Source of the DNA: Inia geoffrensis
Lineage: Eukaryota > Chordata > Mammalia > Artiodactyla > Iniidae
NCBI GenBank assembly: GCA_036417435.1
Contig: JAZAQT010000027.1
Location: 930,001-994,000, forward strand
Length of the DNA: 64,000 nt
Direction: 5' to 3'
Shown: piece after piece, positions 22,581 to 34,738 of the stretch
Layout of the letters: every line of letters starts with the position of its first letter
Position numbering within the stretch: position 1 is the stretch's first letter
Program-made: the position numbers and the translations under genes
Notes under the pieces: generated by a model
The model's input: only the letters and a program-made list of their open reading frames with translations
Told to the model about the DNA's origin: nothing
The model's database searches: none

Positions 22581-24317
22581 CTTTTCTCAACTCGCTTTCT
22601 TGTGAGCTGCCCGCAAACCCGAAGAATTGCTTCAGGCCCTAATCTCGTTCCGGCATGGCACGCTGAGCCTTTGGTGAACTCTTCTTCCTGTAGGGAAATC
22701 AGAGTTCAATGTGCCCGTCCAAACACATCGAGTTAGCCGCTCATTGGTTCTCCTTATTCCTGATCATCTTCTACCGAAATTGCAAAGTGTGCGAAACAAG
22801 AGCTCAAAGGCACTGACTCTCCAAGTGGGGAGAATGTTAATATGGCCTCTGGAACGGCGAACTCGAGTCCCAGGGTTCAAAAATGGCGATGAGTTTTAGA
22901 AACTTTGCCTGACCACTTCGTGGACCATATTCTGGGTTTTCCATGCATATTTTAGCTGAAGGATAAATCCCTTAAACGTGGAGATTTGGGACCCGTGGAA
23001 TGGGAACCATGCACCATTACCTCAAAGGGTCTGCATTCCCTCACCAATAGCATCAGCCCCAAGTGTCCAGCCTTATCTCTCCCACGGCTGTGGATGTAGA
23101 GGTGGTAAATCCAAGATTCCACACAAGCCCTGAAGGACTTATTTAAGAATTTCTCTCTATTTCACAGTCCTTGTGTTTTCTTTTTCAAATTTATTTTTAT
23201 AAGGGGATTTAGCTTATGTACACTGCTGTGTGTATGCTGCTGTACACAAATGATTTTCTTATGAGGACCTATAAATGTATGGGTTTTAATTTTCTTCATA
23301 GTCAGGTATATTCCTAGGATTTGAATACGCTGTGTTGAGTCCAATTGGTTGAGCGAGGAGTAGGTCTTGTCTAATAGATATTTGGCTTATGGAATGGTAT
23401 CTGTCCTAATGTCAACCTCTGGTTTAATGCAGCCTCCCCACTCTCCTTTCCCCTTAAGCAAGCATCAGTTTCTTTTGTAAATGTGAGACTCTGTTGTGTT
23501 TTGTAATGCAGTTCACGCGTAGCCGTGTTTACGTTCCCGGTATTCGTGATATCTTATGATGTTTCTTTTTCTGTGTGACTTATTTCACTTAGAATCATCG
23601 TAACTAAATCCACTCATTATGCTGCTACTGGTCTGTTGCCATTGATTTCATTGTTGAGTGATATTCCATTGTAGGGATGTACCACAACTTTTATATCCAT
23701 TTTTCTCTTTCTGGGCTATTGAAGTTGTACCATAGTCAAGGTTCCCATAAAGAGAGCAGCCCCAAACTTTGGTGTGGCTGTGTCTTTTTCATTTAAATTT
23801 TCCGAATCTATGGCACCATAAGTGGAAGTGCCCTAGGCTCTCTAGCTTGGTTTTCTCTTTGTTCCAGGAAACACCATCCACTTCTCCAGAGTGGCTGTTG
23901 GCAATTTACATCCCGCCCATCAGCATAACAAGGCTGCCGGTTCTCCATGGCCTGTCCTGCCTCTCTGGATTTTACACTTTTTTTCGGAGGGCCCTTTTGA
24001 TCGGTGGGAAGTGAGAGTTGCTTGTAGTGCGGATTTCCATTGCAGGCTTGCTTGGTTGGCCAAAAAGGGCGTATGCGTTTTTTCCTGAATATATTCAGGA
24101 AAAAACGCATACGCCCTTTTTGGCCAAGTGCATCACTGTCGAACTGCTGCCTCTTTTCCTACGCTTTCAGAGCAATTCTTATCTACCTCACGATATCTGT
24201 TTTCTGCAATTCTGTGTCGCGTTCAAGTCCTCCTCACAGCCTTCCTTCAATAAATTTTTGGATGATAGGGGTCATTTGGAACTCTGCAGGATTGTGAGTT
24301 ACAGTGCCAGAAATCTC
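22581..24317 (+). repeat. Satellite monomer 14 (A-to-B chimera)
   Basis: 1,737 bp. Palindrome 24056-24127, perfect. Bases before 23316 follow unit 3 (class A, including ttatgaggacc); bases after it follow unit 6 (class B, acgctgtg, gtgatatctt, cataaagagagcag). Adds taatagata. Confidence 0.95.
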
Positions 24318-26054
24318 CTTTTCTCAACTCGCTTTCTTGTGAGCTGACCGCAAACCCGAAGAATTGCTTCAGGTCCTAATCTCGTTCCGGCATGGCACGC
24401 TGAGCCTTTGGTGAACTCTTCTTCCTGTAGGGAAATCAGAGTTCAATGTGCCCATCCAAACACATCGAGTTAGCCGCTCATTGGTTCTCCTTATTCCTGA
24501 TCATCTTCTACCGAAATTGCAAAGTGTGCGAAACAAGAGGTCAAAGGCACTGACTCTCCAAGTGGGGAGAATGTTAATATCGCCTCTGGAACGGCGAACT
24601 TGAGTCCCAGGGGGCGAAAATGGCGATGAGTTTTAGAAACTTTGCCTGATAACTTCGTGGACCATATTCTGGGTTTTCCATGCATATTTTAGCTGAAGGA
24701 TAAATCCCTTAAACGTGGAGATTTGGGACTCGTGGAATGGGAACCATGCACCATTACCTCAAAGGGTCTGCATTCCATCACCAATAGCATTAGCCCCAAG
24801 TGTCCAGCCTTATCTCTCCCACGGCTGTGGATGTAGAGGTGGTAAATCCAAGATTCCACACAAGCCCTGAAGGACTTATTTAAGAATTTCTCTCTATTTC
24901 ACAGTCCTTGTGTTTTCTTTTTCAAATTTATTTTTATAAGGGGATTTAACTTATGTACACTGCTGTGTGTATGCTGCTGTACACAAATGATTTTCTTATG
25001 GAGACCTATAAATGTATGGGTTTTAATTTTCTTCATAGTCAGGTATATTCCTAGGATTTGAATACGGTGTGTTGAGTCCAATTGGTTGAGCGAGGAGTAG
25101 GTCTTGTCTAATATATATTTGGCTTATGGAATGGTATCTGTCCTAATGTCAACCTCTGGTTTAATGCAGCCTCCGCACTCTCCTTTCCCCTTAAGCAAGC
25201 ATCAGTTTCTTTTGTAAATGTGAGACTCTGTTGTGTTTTGTAATGCAGTTCACGCGTAGCCGTGTTTACGTTCCCGGTATTCGTGATATCTTATGATGTT
25301 TCTTTTTCTGTGTGACTTATTTCACTTAGAATCATCGTAACTAAATCCACTCATTATGCTGCTACTGGTCTGTTGCCATTGATTTCATTGTTGAGTGATA
25401 TTCCATTGTAGGGATGTACCACAACTTCTATATCCATTTTTCTCTTTCTGGGCTATTGAAGTTGTACCATAGTCAAGGTTCCCGTAAAGAGCGCAGCCCC
25501 AAACTTTGGTGTGGTTGTGTCTTTTTCATTTAAATTTTCCGAATCTATGGCACCATAAGTGGAAGTGCCCTAGGCTCTCTAGCTTGGTTTTCTCTTTGTT
25601 CCAGGAAACACCATCCACTTCTCCAGAGTGGCTGTTGGCAATTTACATCCCGCCCATCAGCATAACAAGGCTGCCGGTTCTCCATGGCTTGTCCTGCCTC
25701 TCTGGACTTTACAATTTTTTTCGGAGGGCCCTTTTGATCGGTGGGAAGTGAGAGTTGCTTGTAGTGCGGATTTCCATTGCAGGCTTGCTTGGTTGGCCAA
25801 AAAGGGCGTATGCGTTTTTTCCTGAATATATTCAGGAAAAAACGCATACGCCCTTTTTGGCCAAGTGCATCACTGTCGAACTGCTGCCTCTTTTCCTACG
25901 CTTTCAGAGCAATTCTTATCTACCCCCCGATATCTGTTTTCTGCAATTCTGCATCGCGTTCAAATCCTCCTCACAGCCTTCCTTCAATAAATTTTTGGAT
26001 GATAGGGGTCATTTGGAACTCTACAGGATTGTGAGTTACAGTGCCAGAAATCTC
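24318..26054 (+). repeat. Satellite monomer 15 (class B, acggtgtg subtype)
   Basis: 1,737 bp. Palindrome 25793-25864, perfect. Twin of unit 5. Confidence 0.95.
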
Positions 26055-27791
26055 CTTTTCTCAACTCGCTTTCTTGTGAGTTGCCCGCAAACCTGAAGAA
26101 TTGCTTCAGGCCCTAATCTCGTTCCGGCATGGCACGCTGAGCCTTTGGTGAACTCTTCTTCCTGTAGGGAAATCAGAGTTCAATGTGCCCGTCCAAACAC
26201 ATCGAGTTAGCCGCTCATTGGTTCTCCTTATTCCTGATCATCTTCTACCGAAATTGCAAAGTGTGTGAAACAAGAGGTCAAAAGCACTGACTCTCCAAGT
26301 GGGGAGAATGTTAATATGGCCTCTGGAGGGGAGAACTCGACTCCCAGGGTTCGAAAATTGCGATGAGTTTTAGAAACTTTGCCTGATCACTTCGTGGACC
26401 ATATTCCGGGTTTTCCACGCATATTTTAGCTGAATGATAAATCCCTTAAACGTGGAGATTTGGGACCCGTGGAATGGGAACCATGCACCATTACCTCAAA
26501 GGGTCTGCATTCCCTCACCAATAGCATCAGCCTCAAGTGTCCAGCCTTATCTCTCCCACAGCTGTGGATGTAGAGGTGGTAAATCCAAGATTCCACACAA
26601 GCCCTGAAGGACTTATTTAAGAATTTCTCTCTATTTCACAGTCCTTGTGTTTTCTTTTTCAAATTTATTTTTATAAGGGGATTTAGCTTATGTACACTGC
26701 TGTGTGTATGCTGCTGTACACAAATGATTTTCTTATGGAGACCTATAAATGTATGGGTTTTAGTTTTCTTCATAGTCAGGTATATTCCTAGGATTTGAAT
26801 ACGCTGTGTTGAGTCCAATTGGTTGAGCGAGGAGTAGGTCTTGTCTAATATATATTTGGCTTATGGAATGGTATCTGTCCTAATGTCAACCTCTGGTTTA
26901 ATGCAGCCTCCCCACTCTCCTTTCCCCTTAAGCAAGCATCAGTTTCTTTTGTAAATGTGAGACTCTGTTGTGTTTTGTAATGCAGTTCACGCGTAGCCGT
27001 GTTTACGTTCCCGGTATTCGTGATATCTTATGATGTTTCTTTTTCTGTGTGACTTATTTCACTTAGAATCATCGTAACTAAATCCACTCATTATGCTGCT
27101 ACTGGTCTGTTGCCATTGATTTCATTGTTGAGTGATATTCCATTGTAGGGATGTACCACAACTTTTATATCCATTTTTCTCTTTCTGGGCTATTGAAGTT
27201 GTACCATAGTCAAGGTTCCCATAAAGAGAGCAGCCCCAAACTTTGGTGTGGCTGTGTCTTTTTCATTTAAATTTTCCGAATCTATGGCACCATAAGTGGA
27301 AGTGCCCTAGGCTCTCTAGCTTGGTTTTCTCTTTGTTCCAGGAAACACCATCCACTTCTCCAGAGTGGCTGTTGGCAATTTACATCCCGCCCATCAGCAT
27401 AACAAGGCTGCCGGTTCTCCATGGCCTGTCCTGCCTCTCTGGATTTTACACTTTTTTTCGGAGGGCCCTTTTGATCGGTGGGAAGTGAGAGTTGCTTGTA
27501 GTGCGGATTTCCATTGCAGGCTTGCTTGGTTGGCCAAAAAGGGCGTATGCGTTTTTTCCTGAATATATTCAGGAAAAAACGCATACGCCCTTTTTGGCCA
27601 AGTGCATCACTGTCGAACTGCTGCCTCTTTTCCTACGCTTTCAGAGCAATTCTTATCTACCTCACGATATCTGTTTTCTGCAATTCTGTGTCGCGTTCAA
27701 GTCCTCCTCACAGCCTTCCTTCAATAAATTTTTGGATGATAGGGGTCATTTGGAACTCTGCAGGATTGTGAGTTACAGTGCCAGAAATCTC
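26055..27791 (+). repeat. Satellite monomer 16 (class B, acgctgtg subtype)
   Basis: 1,737 bp. Palindrome 27530-27601, perfect. Twin of unit 6; private gctgaatgataaat near 26432. Confidence 0.95.
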
Positions 27792-29528
27792 CTTTTCTCA
27801 ACTCGCTTTCTTGTGAGCTGACCGCAAACCCGAAGAATTGCTTCAGGTCCTAATCTCGTTCCGGCATGGCACGCTGAGCCTTTGGTGAACTCTTCTTCCT
27901 GTAGGGAAATCAGAGTTCAATGTGCCCATCCAAACACATCGAGTTAGCCGCTCATTGGTTCTCCTTATTCCTGATCATCTTCTACCGAAATTGCAAAGTG
28001 TGCGAAACAAGAGGTCAAAGGCACTGACTCTCCAAGTGGGGAGAATGTTAATATCGCCTCTGGAACGGCGAACTTGAGTCCCAGGGGGCGAAAATGGCGA
28101 TGAGTTTTAGAAACTTTGCCTGATAACTTCGTGGACCATATTCTGGGTTTTCCATGCATATTTTAGCTGAAGGATAAATCCCTTAAACGTGGAGATTTGG
28201 GACTCGTGGAATGGGAACCATGCACCATTACCTCAAAGGGTCTGCATTCCATCACCAATAGCATTAGCCCCAAGTTTCCAGCCTTATCTCTCCCACGGCT
28301 GTGGACGTAGAGGTGGTAAATCCAAGATTCCACACAAGCTCTGAAGGACTTATTTAAGAATTTCTCTCTATTTCACAGTCCTTGTGTTTTCTTTTTCAAA
28401 TTTATTTTTATAAGGGGATTTAGCTTATGTACACTGCTGTGTGTATGCTGCTGTACACAAATGATTTTCTTATGGAGACCTATAAATGTATGGGTTTTAA
28501 TTTTCTTCATAGTCAGGTATATTCCTAGGATTTGAATACGGTGTGTTGAGTCCAATTGGTTGAGCGAGGAGTAGGTCTTGTCTAATGTATATTTGGCTTA
28601 TGGAATGGTATCTGTCCTAATGTCAACCTCTGGTTTAATGCAGCCTCTGCACTCTCCTTTCCCCTTAAGCAAGCATCAGTTTCTTTTGTAAATGTGAGAC
28701 TCTGTTGTGTTTTGTAATGCAGTTCACGCGTAGCCGTGTTTACGTTCCCGGTATTCGTGATATCTTATGATGTTTCTTTTTCTGTGTGACTTATTTCACT
28801 TAGAATCATCGTAACTAAATCCACTCATTATGCTGCTACTGGTCTGTTGCCATTGATTTCATTGTTGAGTGATATTCCATTGTAGGGATGTACCACACCT
28901 TTTATATCCATTTTTCTCTTTCTGGGCTATTGAAGTTGTACCATAGTCAAGGTTCCCATAAAGAGAGCAGCTCCAAACTTTGGTGCGGCTGTGTCTTTTT
29001 CATTTAAATTTTCCGAATCTATGGCACCATAAGTGGAAGTGCCCTAGGCTCTCTAGCTTGGTTTTCTCTTTGTTCCAGGAAACACCATCCACTTCTCCAG
29101 AGTGGCTGTTGGCAATTTACATCCCGCCCATCAGCATAACAAGGCTGCTGGTTCTCCATGGCCTGTCCTGCCTCTCTGGATTTTACACTTTTTTTCGGAG
29201 GGCCCTTTTGATCGGTGGGAAGTGAGAGTTGCTTGTAGTGCGGATTTCCATTGCAGGCTTGCTTGGTTGGCCAAAAAGGGTGTATGCGTTTTTTCCTGAA
29301 TATATTCAGGAAAAAACGCATACGCCCTTTTTGGCCAAGTGCATCACTGTCGAACTGCTGCCTCTTTTCCTACGCTTTCAGAGGAATTCTTATCTACCCC
29401 ACGATATCTGTTTTCTGCAATTCTGCGTCGCGTTCAAGTCCTCCTCACAGCCTTCCTTCAATAAATTTTTGGATGATAGGGGTCATTTGGAACTCTGCAG
29501 GATTGTGAGTTACAGTGCCAGAAATCTC
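27792..29528 (+). repeat. Satellite monomer 17 (class B, acggtgtg subtype)
   Basis: 1,737 bp. Palindrome 29267-29338, one mismatch (agggtgtatg). Like units 5 and 7 until 28275, then its own variants (aagtttcc, ggtgcggctg, gctgctggttc). Confidence 0.95.
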
Positions 29529-31264
29529 CTTTTCTCAACTCGCTTTCTTGTGAGCTGACCGCAAACCCGAAGAATTGCTTCAGGCCCTAATCTCGTTCCG
29601 GCATGGCACGCTGAGCTTTTGGTGAACTCTTCTTCCTGTAGGGAAATCAGAGTTCAATGTGCCCGTCCAAACACATCGAGTTAGCCGCTCATTGGTTCTC
29701 CTTATTCCTGATCATCTTCTACCGAAATTGCAAAGTGTGCGAAACAAGAGGTCAAAGGCACTGACTCTCCAAGTGGGGAGAATGTTAATATCGCCTCTGG
29801 AACGGCGAACTCGAGTCCCAGGGTTCGAAAATGGCGATGAGTTTTAGAAACTTTGCCTGATCACTTCGTGGACCATATTCTGGGTTTTCCATGCATATTT
29901 TATCTGAAGGATAAATCCCTTAAACGTGGAGATTTGGGACCCGTGGAATGGGAACCATGCACCATTACCTCAAAGGGTCTGCATTCCCTCACCAATAGCA
30001 TCAGCCCCAAGTGTCCAGCCTTATCTCTCCCACGGCTGTGGATGTAGAGGTGGTAAATGCAAGATTCCACACAAGCCCTGAAGGACTTATTTAAGAATTT
30101 CTCTCTATTTCACAGTCCTTGTGTTTTCTTTTTCAAATTTATTTTTATAAGGGGATTTAGCTTATGTACACTGCTGTGTGTATGCTGCTGTACACAAATG
30201 ATTTTCTTATGGAGACCTATAAATGTATGGGTATAATTTTCTTCATAGTCAGGTATATTCCTCGGTTTTGAACACGAGGTGCTGAGTCCATGTGGTTGAG
30301 CGAGGAGGAGGTCTTGTCTAATATATATTTGGCTTATGGAATGGTATCTGTCCTAATATCAACCTCTGGTTTTATGCAGCCTCCCCACTCTCCTTTCCCC
30401 TTAAGCAAGCATCAGTTTCTTTTGTAAATGTGAGACTCTTTTGTGTTTTGTAATGCAGTTCACGCGTAGCCGTGTTTACGTTCCCGGTATTCGTGATACC
30501 TTATGATGTTTCTTTTTCTGTGTGACTTATTTCACTTAGAATCAGCGTAACTAAATCCACTCATTATGCTGCTACTGGTCTGTTGCCATTGATTTCATTG
30601 TTGAGTGATATTCCATTGTAGGGATGTACCACACCTTTTATATCCATTTTTCTCTTTCTGGGCTATTGAAGTTGTACCATAGTCAAGGTTCCCGTCAAGA
30701 GCGCAGCCCCAAACTTTGGTGTGGCTGTGTCTTTTTCATTTAAATTTTCCGAATCTATGGCACCATAAGTGGAAGTGCCCTAGGCTCTCTAGCTTGGTTT
30801 TCTCTTTGTTCCAGGAAACACCATCCACTTCTCCAGAGTGGCTGTTGGCAATTTACATCCCGCCCATCAGCATAACAAGGCTGCCGGTTCTCCATGGCCT
30901 GTCCTGCCTCTCTGGATTTTACACTTTTTTTCGGAGGGCCCTTTTGATCGGTGGGAAGTGAGAGTTTCTTGTAGTGCGGATTTCCATTGCAGGCTTGCTT
31001 GGTTGGCCAAAAAGGGCGTATGCGTTTTTTCCTGAACATATTCAGGAAAAAACGCATACGCCCTTTTTGGCCAAGTGCATCACTGTCGAACTGCTGCCTC
31101 TTTTCCTACGCTTTCAGAGCAATTCTTATCTACCCCCCGATATCTGTTTTCTGCAATTCTGCGTCGCGTTCAAGTCCTCCTCACAGCCTTCCTTCAATAA
31201 ATTTTTGGATGATAGGGGTCATTTGGAACTCTGCAGGATTGTGAGTTACAGTGCCAGAAATCTC
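29529..31264 (+). repeat. Satellite monomer 18 (class A)
   Basis: 1,736 bp; a one-base deletion gives gggtataatt near 30228, also found in units 26, 30 and 35. Palindrome 31003-31074, centre cata, arms perfect. Private tttatctgaagg and aacacgaggtg. Confidence 0.95.
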
Positions 31265-32702
31265 CTTTTCTCAACTCGCTTTCTTGTGAGCTGACCGCAA
31301 ACCCGAAGAATTGCTTCAGGCCCTAATCTCGTTCCGGCATGGCACGCTTAGCCTTTGGTGAACTCTTCTTCCTGTAGGGAAATCAGAGTTCAATGTGCCC
31401 GTCCAAACACATCGAGTTAGCCGCTCATTGGTTCTCCTTATTCCTGATCATCTTCTACCGAAATTGCAAAGTGTGCGAAACAAGAGGTCAAAGGCACTGA
31501 CTCTCCAAGTGGGGAGAATGTTAATATGGCCTCTGGAACGGCGAACTCGAGTCCCAGGGTTCAAAAATGGCGATGAGTTTTAGAAACTTTGCCTGATCAC
31601 TTCGTGGACCATATTCTGGGTTTTCCATGCATATTTTAGCTGAAGGATAAATCCCTTAAACGTGGAGATTTGGGACCCGTGGAATGGGAACCATGCACCA
31701 TTACCTCAAAGGGTCTGCATTCCCTCACCAATAGCATCAGCCCCAAGTGTCCAGCCTTATCTCTCCCACGGCTGTGGATGTAGAGGTGGTAAATCCAAGA
31801 TTCCACACAAGCCCTGAAGGACTTATTTAAGAATTTCTCTCTATTTCACAGTCCTTGTGTTTTCTTTTTCAAATTTATTTTTATAAGGGGATTTAGCTTA
31901 TGTACACTGCTGTGTGTATGCTGCTGTACACAAATGATTTTCTTATGAGGACCTATAAATGTATGGGTTTTAATTTTCTTCATAGTCAGGTATATTCCTC
32001 GGTTTTGAACACGGGGTGCTGAGTCCATGTGGTTGAGCGAGGAGGAGGTCTTGTCTAATATATATTTGGCTTATGGAATGGTATCTGTCCTAATATCAAC
32101 CTCTGGTTTTATGCAGCCTCCCCACTCTCCTTTCCCCTTAAGCAAGCATCAGTTTCTTTTGTAAATGTGAGACTCTTTTGTGTTTTGTAATGCAGTTCAC
32201 GCGTAGCCGTGTTTACGTTCCCGGTATTCGTGATACCTTATGATGTTTCTTTTTCTGTGTGACTTATTTCACTTAGAATCAGCGTAACTAAATCCACTCA
32301 TTATGCTGCTACTGGTCTGTTGCCATTGATTTCATTGTTGAGTGATATTCCATTGTAGGGATGTACCACACCTTTTATATCCATTTTTCTCTTTCTGGGC
32401 TATTGAAGTTGTACCATAGTCAAGGTTCCCGTCAAGAGCGCAGCCCCAAACTTTGGTGTGGCTGTGTCTTTTTCATTTAAATTTTCCGAATCTATGGCAC
32501 CATAAGTGGAAGTGCCCTAGGCTCTCTAGCTTGGTTTTCTCTTTGTTCCAGGAAACACCATCCACTTCTCCAGAGTGGCTGTTGGCAATTTACATCCCGC
32601 CCATCAGCATAACAAGGCTGCCGGTTCTCCATGGTTTGTCCTGCCTCTCTGGACTTTACAATTGTTTTCGGAGGGCCCTTTTGATCGGTGGGAAGTGAGA
32701 GT
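30926..32702. repeat. Left copy of an adjacent single-monomer duplication
   Basis: Matches 32663-34439 at offset 1,737. Both copies carry acgcttagcc, gactcttttgtg, agaatcagcgtaac and the pair tggtttg/caattgtttt (the latter pair from 32635 onward). The two intervals overlap slightly because the shared tract is a little longer than one unit. Confidence 0.72.
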
Positions 32703-33001
32703 TTCTTGTAGTGCGGATTTCCATTGCAGGCTTGCTTGGTTGGCCAAAAAGGGCGTATGCGTTTTTTCCTGAACATATTCAGGAAAAAACGCATACGCCC
32801 TTTTTGGCCAAGTGCATCACTGTCGAACTGCTGCCTCTTTTCCTACGCTTTCAGAGCAATTCTTATCTACCCCCCGATATCTGTTTTCTGCAATTCTGCG
32901 TCGCGTTCAAGTCCTCCTCACAGCCTTCCTTCAATAAATTTTTGGATGATAGGGGTCATTTGGAACTCTGCAGGATTGTGAGTTACAGTGCCAGAAATCT
33001 C
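31265..33001 (+). repeat. Satellite monomer 19 (class A)
   Basis: 1,737 bp. Palindrome 32740-32811, centre cata, arms perfect. Carries acgcttagcc, gactcttttgtg and caattgtttt; twin of unit 20. Confidence 0.95.
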
Positions 33002-34439
33002 CTTTTCTCAACTCGCTTTCTTGTGAGCTGACCGCAAACCCGAAGAATTGCTTCAGGCCCTAATCTCGTTCCGGCATGGCACGCTTAGCCTTTGGTGAAC
33101 TCTTCTTCCTGTAGGGAAATCAGAGTTCAATGTGCCCGTCCAAACACATCGAGTTAGCCGCTCATTGGTTCTCCTTATTCCTGATCATCTTCTACCGAAA
33201 TTGCAAAGTGTGCGAAACAAGAGGTCAAAGGCACTGACTCTCCAAGTGGGGAGAATGTTAATATGGCCTCTGGAACGGCGAACTCGAGTCCCAGGGTTCA
33301 AAAATGGCGATGAGTTTTAGAAACTTTGCCTGATCACTTCGTGGACCATATTCTGGGTTTTCCATGCATATTTTAGCTGAAGGATAAATCCCTTAAACGT
33401 GGAGATTTGGGACCCGTGGAATGGGAACCATGCACCATTACCTCAAAGGGTCTGCATTCCCTCACCAATAGCATCAGCCCCAAGTGTCCAGCCTTATCTC
33501 TCCCACGGCTGTGGATGTAGAGGTGGTAAATCCAAGATTCCACACAAGCACTGAAGGACTTATTTAAGAATTTCTCTCTATTTCACAGTCCTTGTGTTTT
33601 CTTTTTCAAATTTATTTTTATAAGGGGATTTAGCTTATGTACACTGCTGTGTGTATGCTGCTGTACACAAATGATTTTCTTATGAGGACCTATAAATGTA
33701 TGGGTTTTAATTTTCTTCATAGTCAGGTATATTCCTCGGTTTTGAACACGGGGTGCTGAGTCCATGTGGTTGAGCGAGGAGGAGGTCTTGTCTAATATAT
33801 ATTTGGCTTATGGAATGGTATCTGTCCTAATATCAACCTCTGGTTTTATGCAGCCTCCCCACTCTCCTTTCCCCTTAAGCAAGCATCAGTTTCTTTTGTA
33901 AATGTGAGACTCTTTTGTGTTTTGTAATGCAGTTCACGCGTAGCCGTGTTTACGTTCCCGGTATTCGTGATACCTTATGATGTTTCTTTTTCTGTGTGAC
34001 TTATTTCACTTAGAATCAGCGTAACTAAATCCACTCATTATGCTGCTACTGGTCTGTTGCCATTGATTTCATTGTTGAGTGATATTCCATTGTAGGGATG
34101 TACCACACCTTTTATATCCATTTTTCTCTTTCTGGGCTATTGAAGTTGTACCATAGTCAAGGTTCCCGTCAAGAGCGCAGCCCCAAACTTTGGTGTGGCT
34201 GTGTCTTTTTCATTTAAATTTTCCGAATCTATGGCACCATAAGTGGAAGTGCCCTAGGCTCTCTAGCTTGGTTTTCTCTTTGTTCCAGGAAACACCATCC
34301 ACTTCTCCAGAGTGGCTGTTGGCAATTTACATCCCGCCCATCAGCATAACAAGGCTGCCGGTTCTCCATGGTTTGTCCTGCCTCTCTGGACTTTACAATT
34401 GTTTTCGGAGGGCCCTTTTGATCGGTGGGAAGTGAGAGT
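32663..34439. repeat. Right copy of the adjacent single-monomer duplication
   Basis: Partner of 30926-32702. It ends where gagagtttcttg (32701) becomes gagagttgcttg (34438). One private change is acaagcactg in unit 20. This is the signature of a recent one-unit unequal exchange. Confidence 0.72.
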
Positions 34440-34738
34440 TGCTTGTAGTGCGGATTTCCATTGCAGGCTTGCTTGGTTGGCCAAAAAGGGCGTATGCGTT
34501 TTTTCCTGAATATATTCAGGAAAAAACGCATACGCCCTTTTTGGCCAAGTGCATCACTGTCGAACTGCTGCCTCTTTTCCTACGCTTTCAGAGCAATTCT
34601 TATCTACCCCCCGATATCTGTTTTCTGCAATTCTGCATCGCGTTCAAGTCCTCCTCACAGCCTTCCTTCAATAAATTTTTGGATGATAGGGGTCATTTGG
34701 AACTCTGCAGGATTGTGAGTTACAGTGCCAGAAATCTC
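33002..34738 (+). repeat. Satellite monomer 20 (class A)
   Basis: 1,737 bp. Palindrome 34477-34548, perfect, centre tata, unlike its twin unit 19; the shared tract ends at 34439, just before it. Confidence 0.95.

Larger units (their letters stand above)
19108..23315. repeat. Right copy of the 11-monomer-spaced duplication
   Basis: Partner of 1-4208. Private differences include ggcaaag in the palindrome arm at 20649-20655 and gtgagctgcccg in unit 14. The right limit is a clean class switch inside unit 14, which marks an exchange or gene-conversion junction. Confidence 0.85.
23770..28275. repeat. Right copy of the 10-monomer-spaced duplication (B-class dimer)
   Basis: Units 15 and 16 reproduce units 5 and 6, including the acttctat and ggactttacaa variants of unit 5 and the gggttttagtt variant of unit 6. 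A rare private change is gctgaatgataaat in unit 16. Confidence 0.75.

Noticed and set aside
22281..22736. Longest open frame (151 codons), with similar 109-120 codon frames in every monomer
   Set aside because: It starts at a non-ATG codon, crosses the palindrome, recurs once per 1,737 bp, and is shortened by point mutations in most copies. It matches no protein family and is a chance frame in a satellite.
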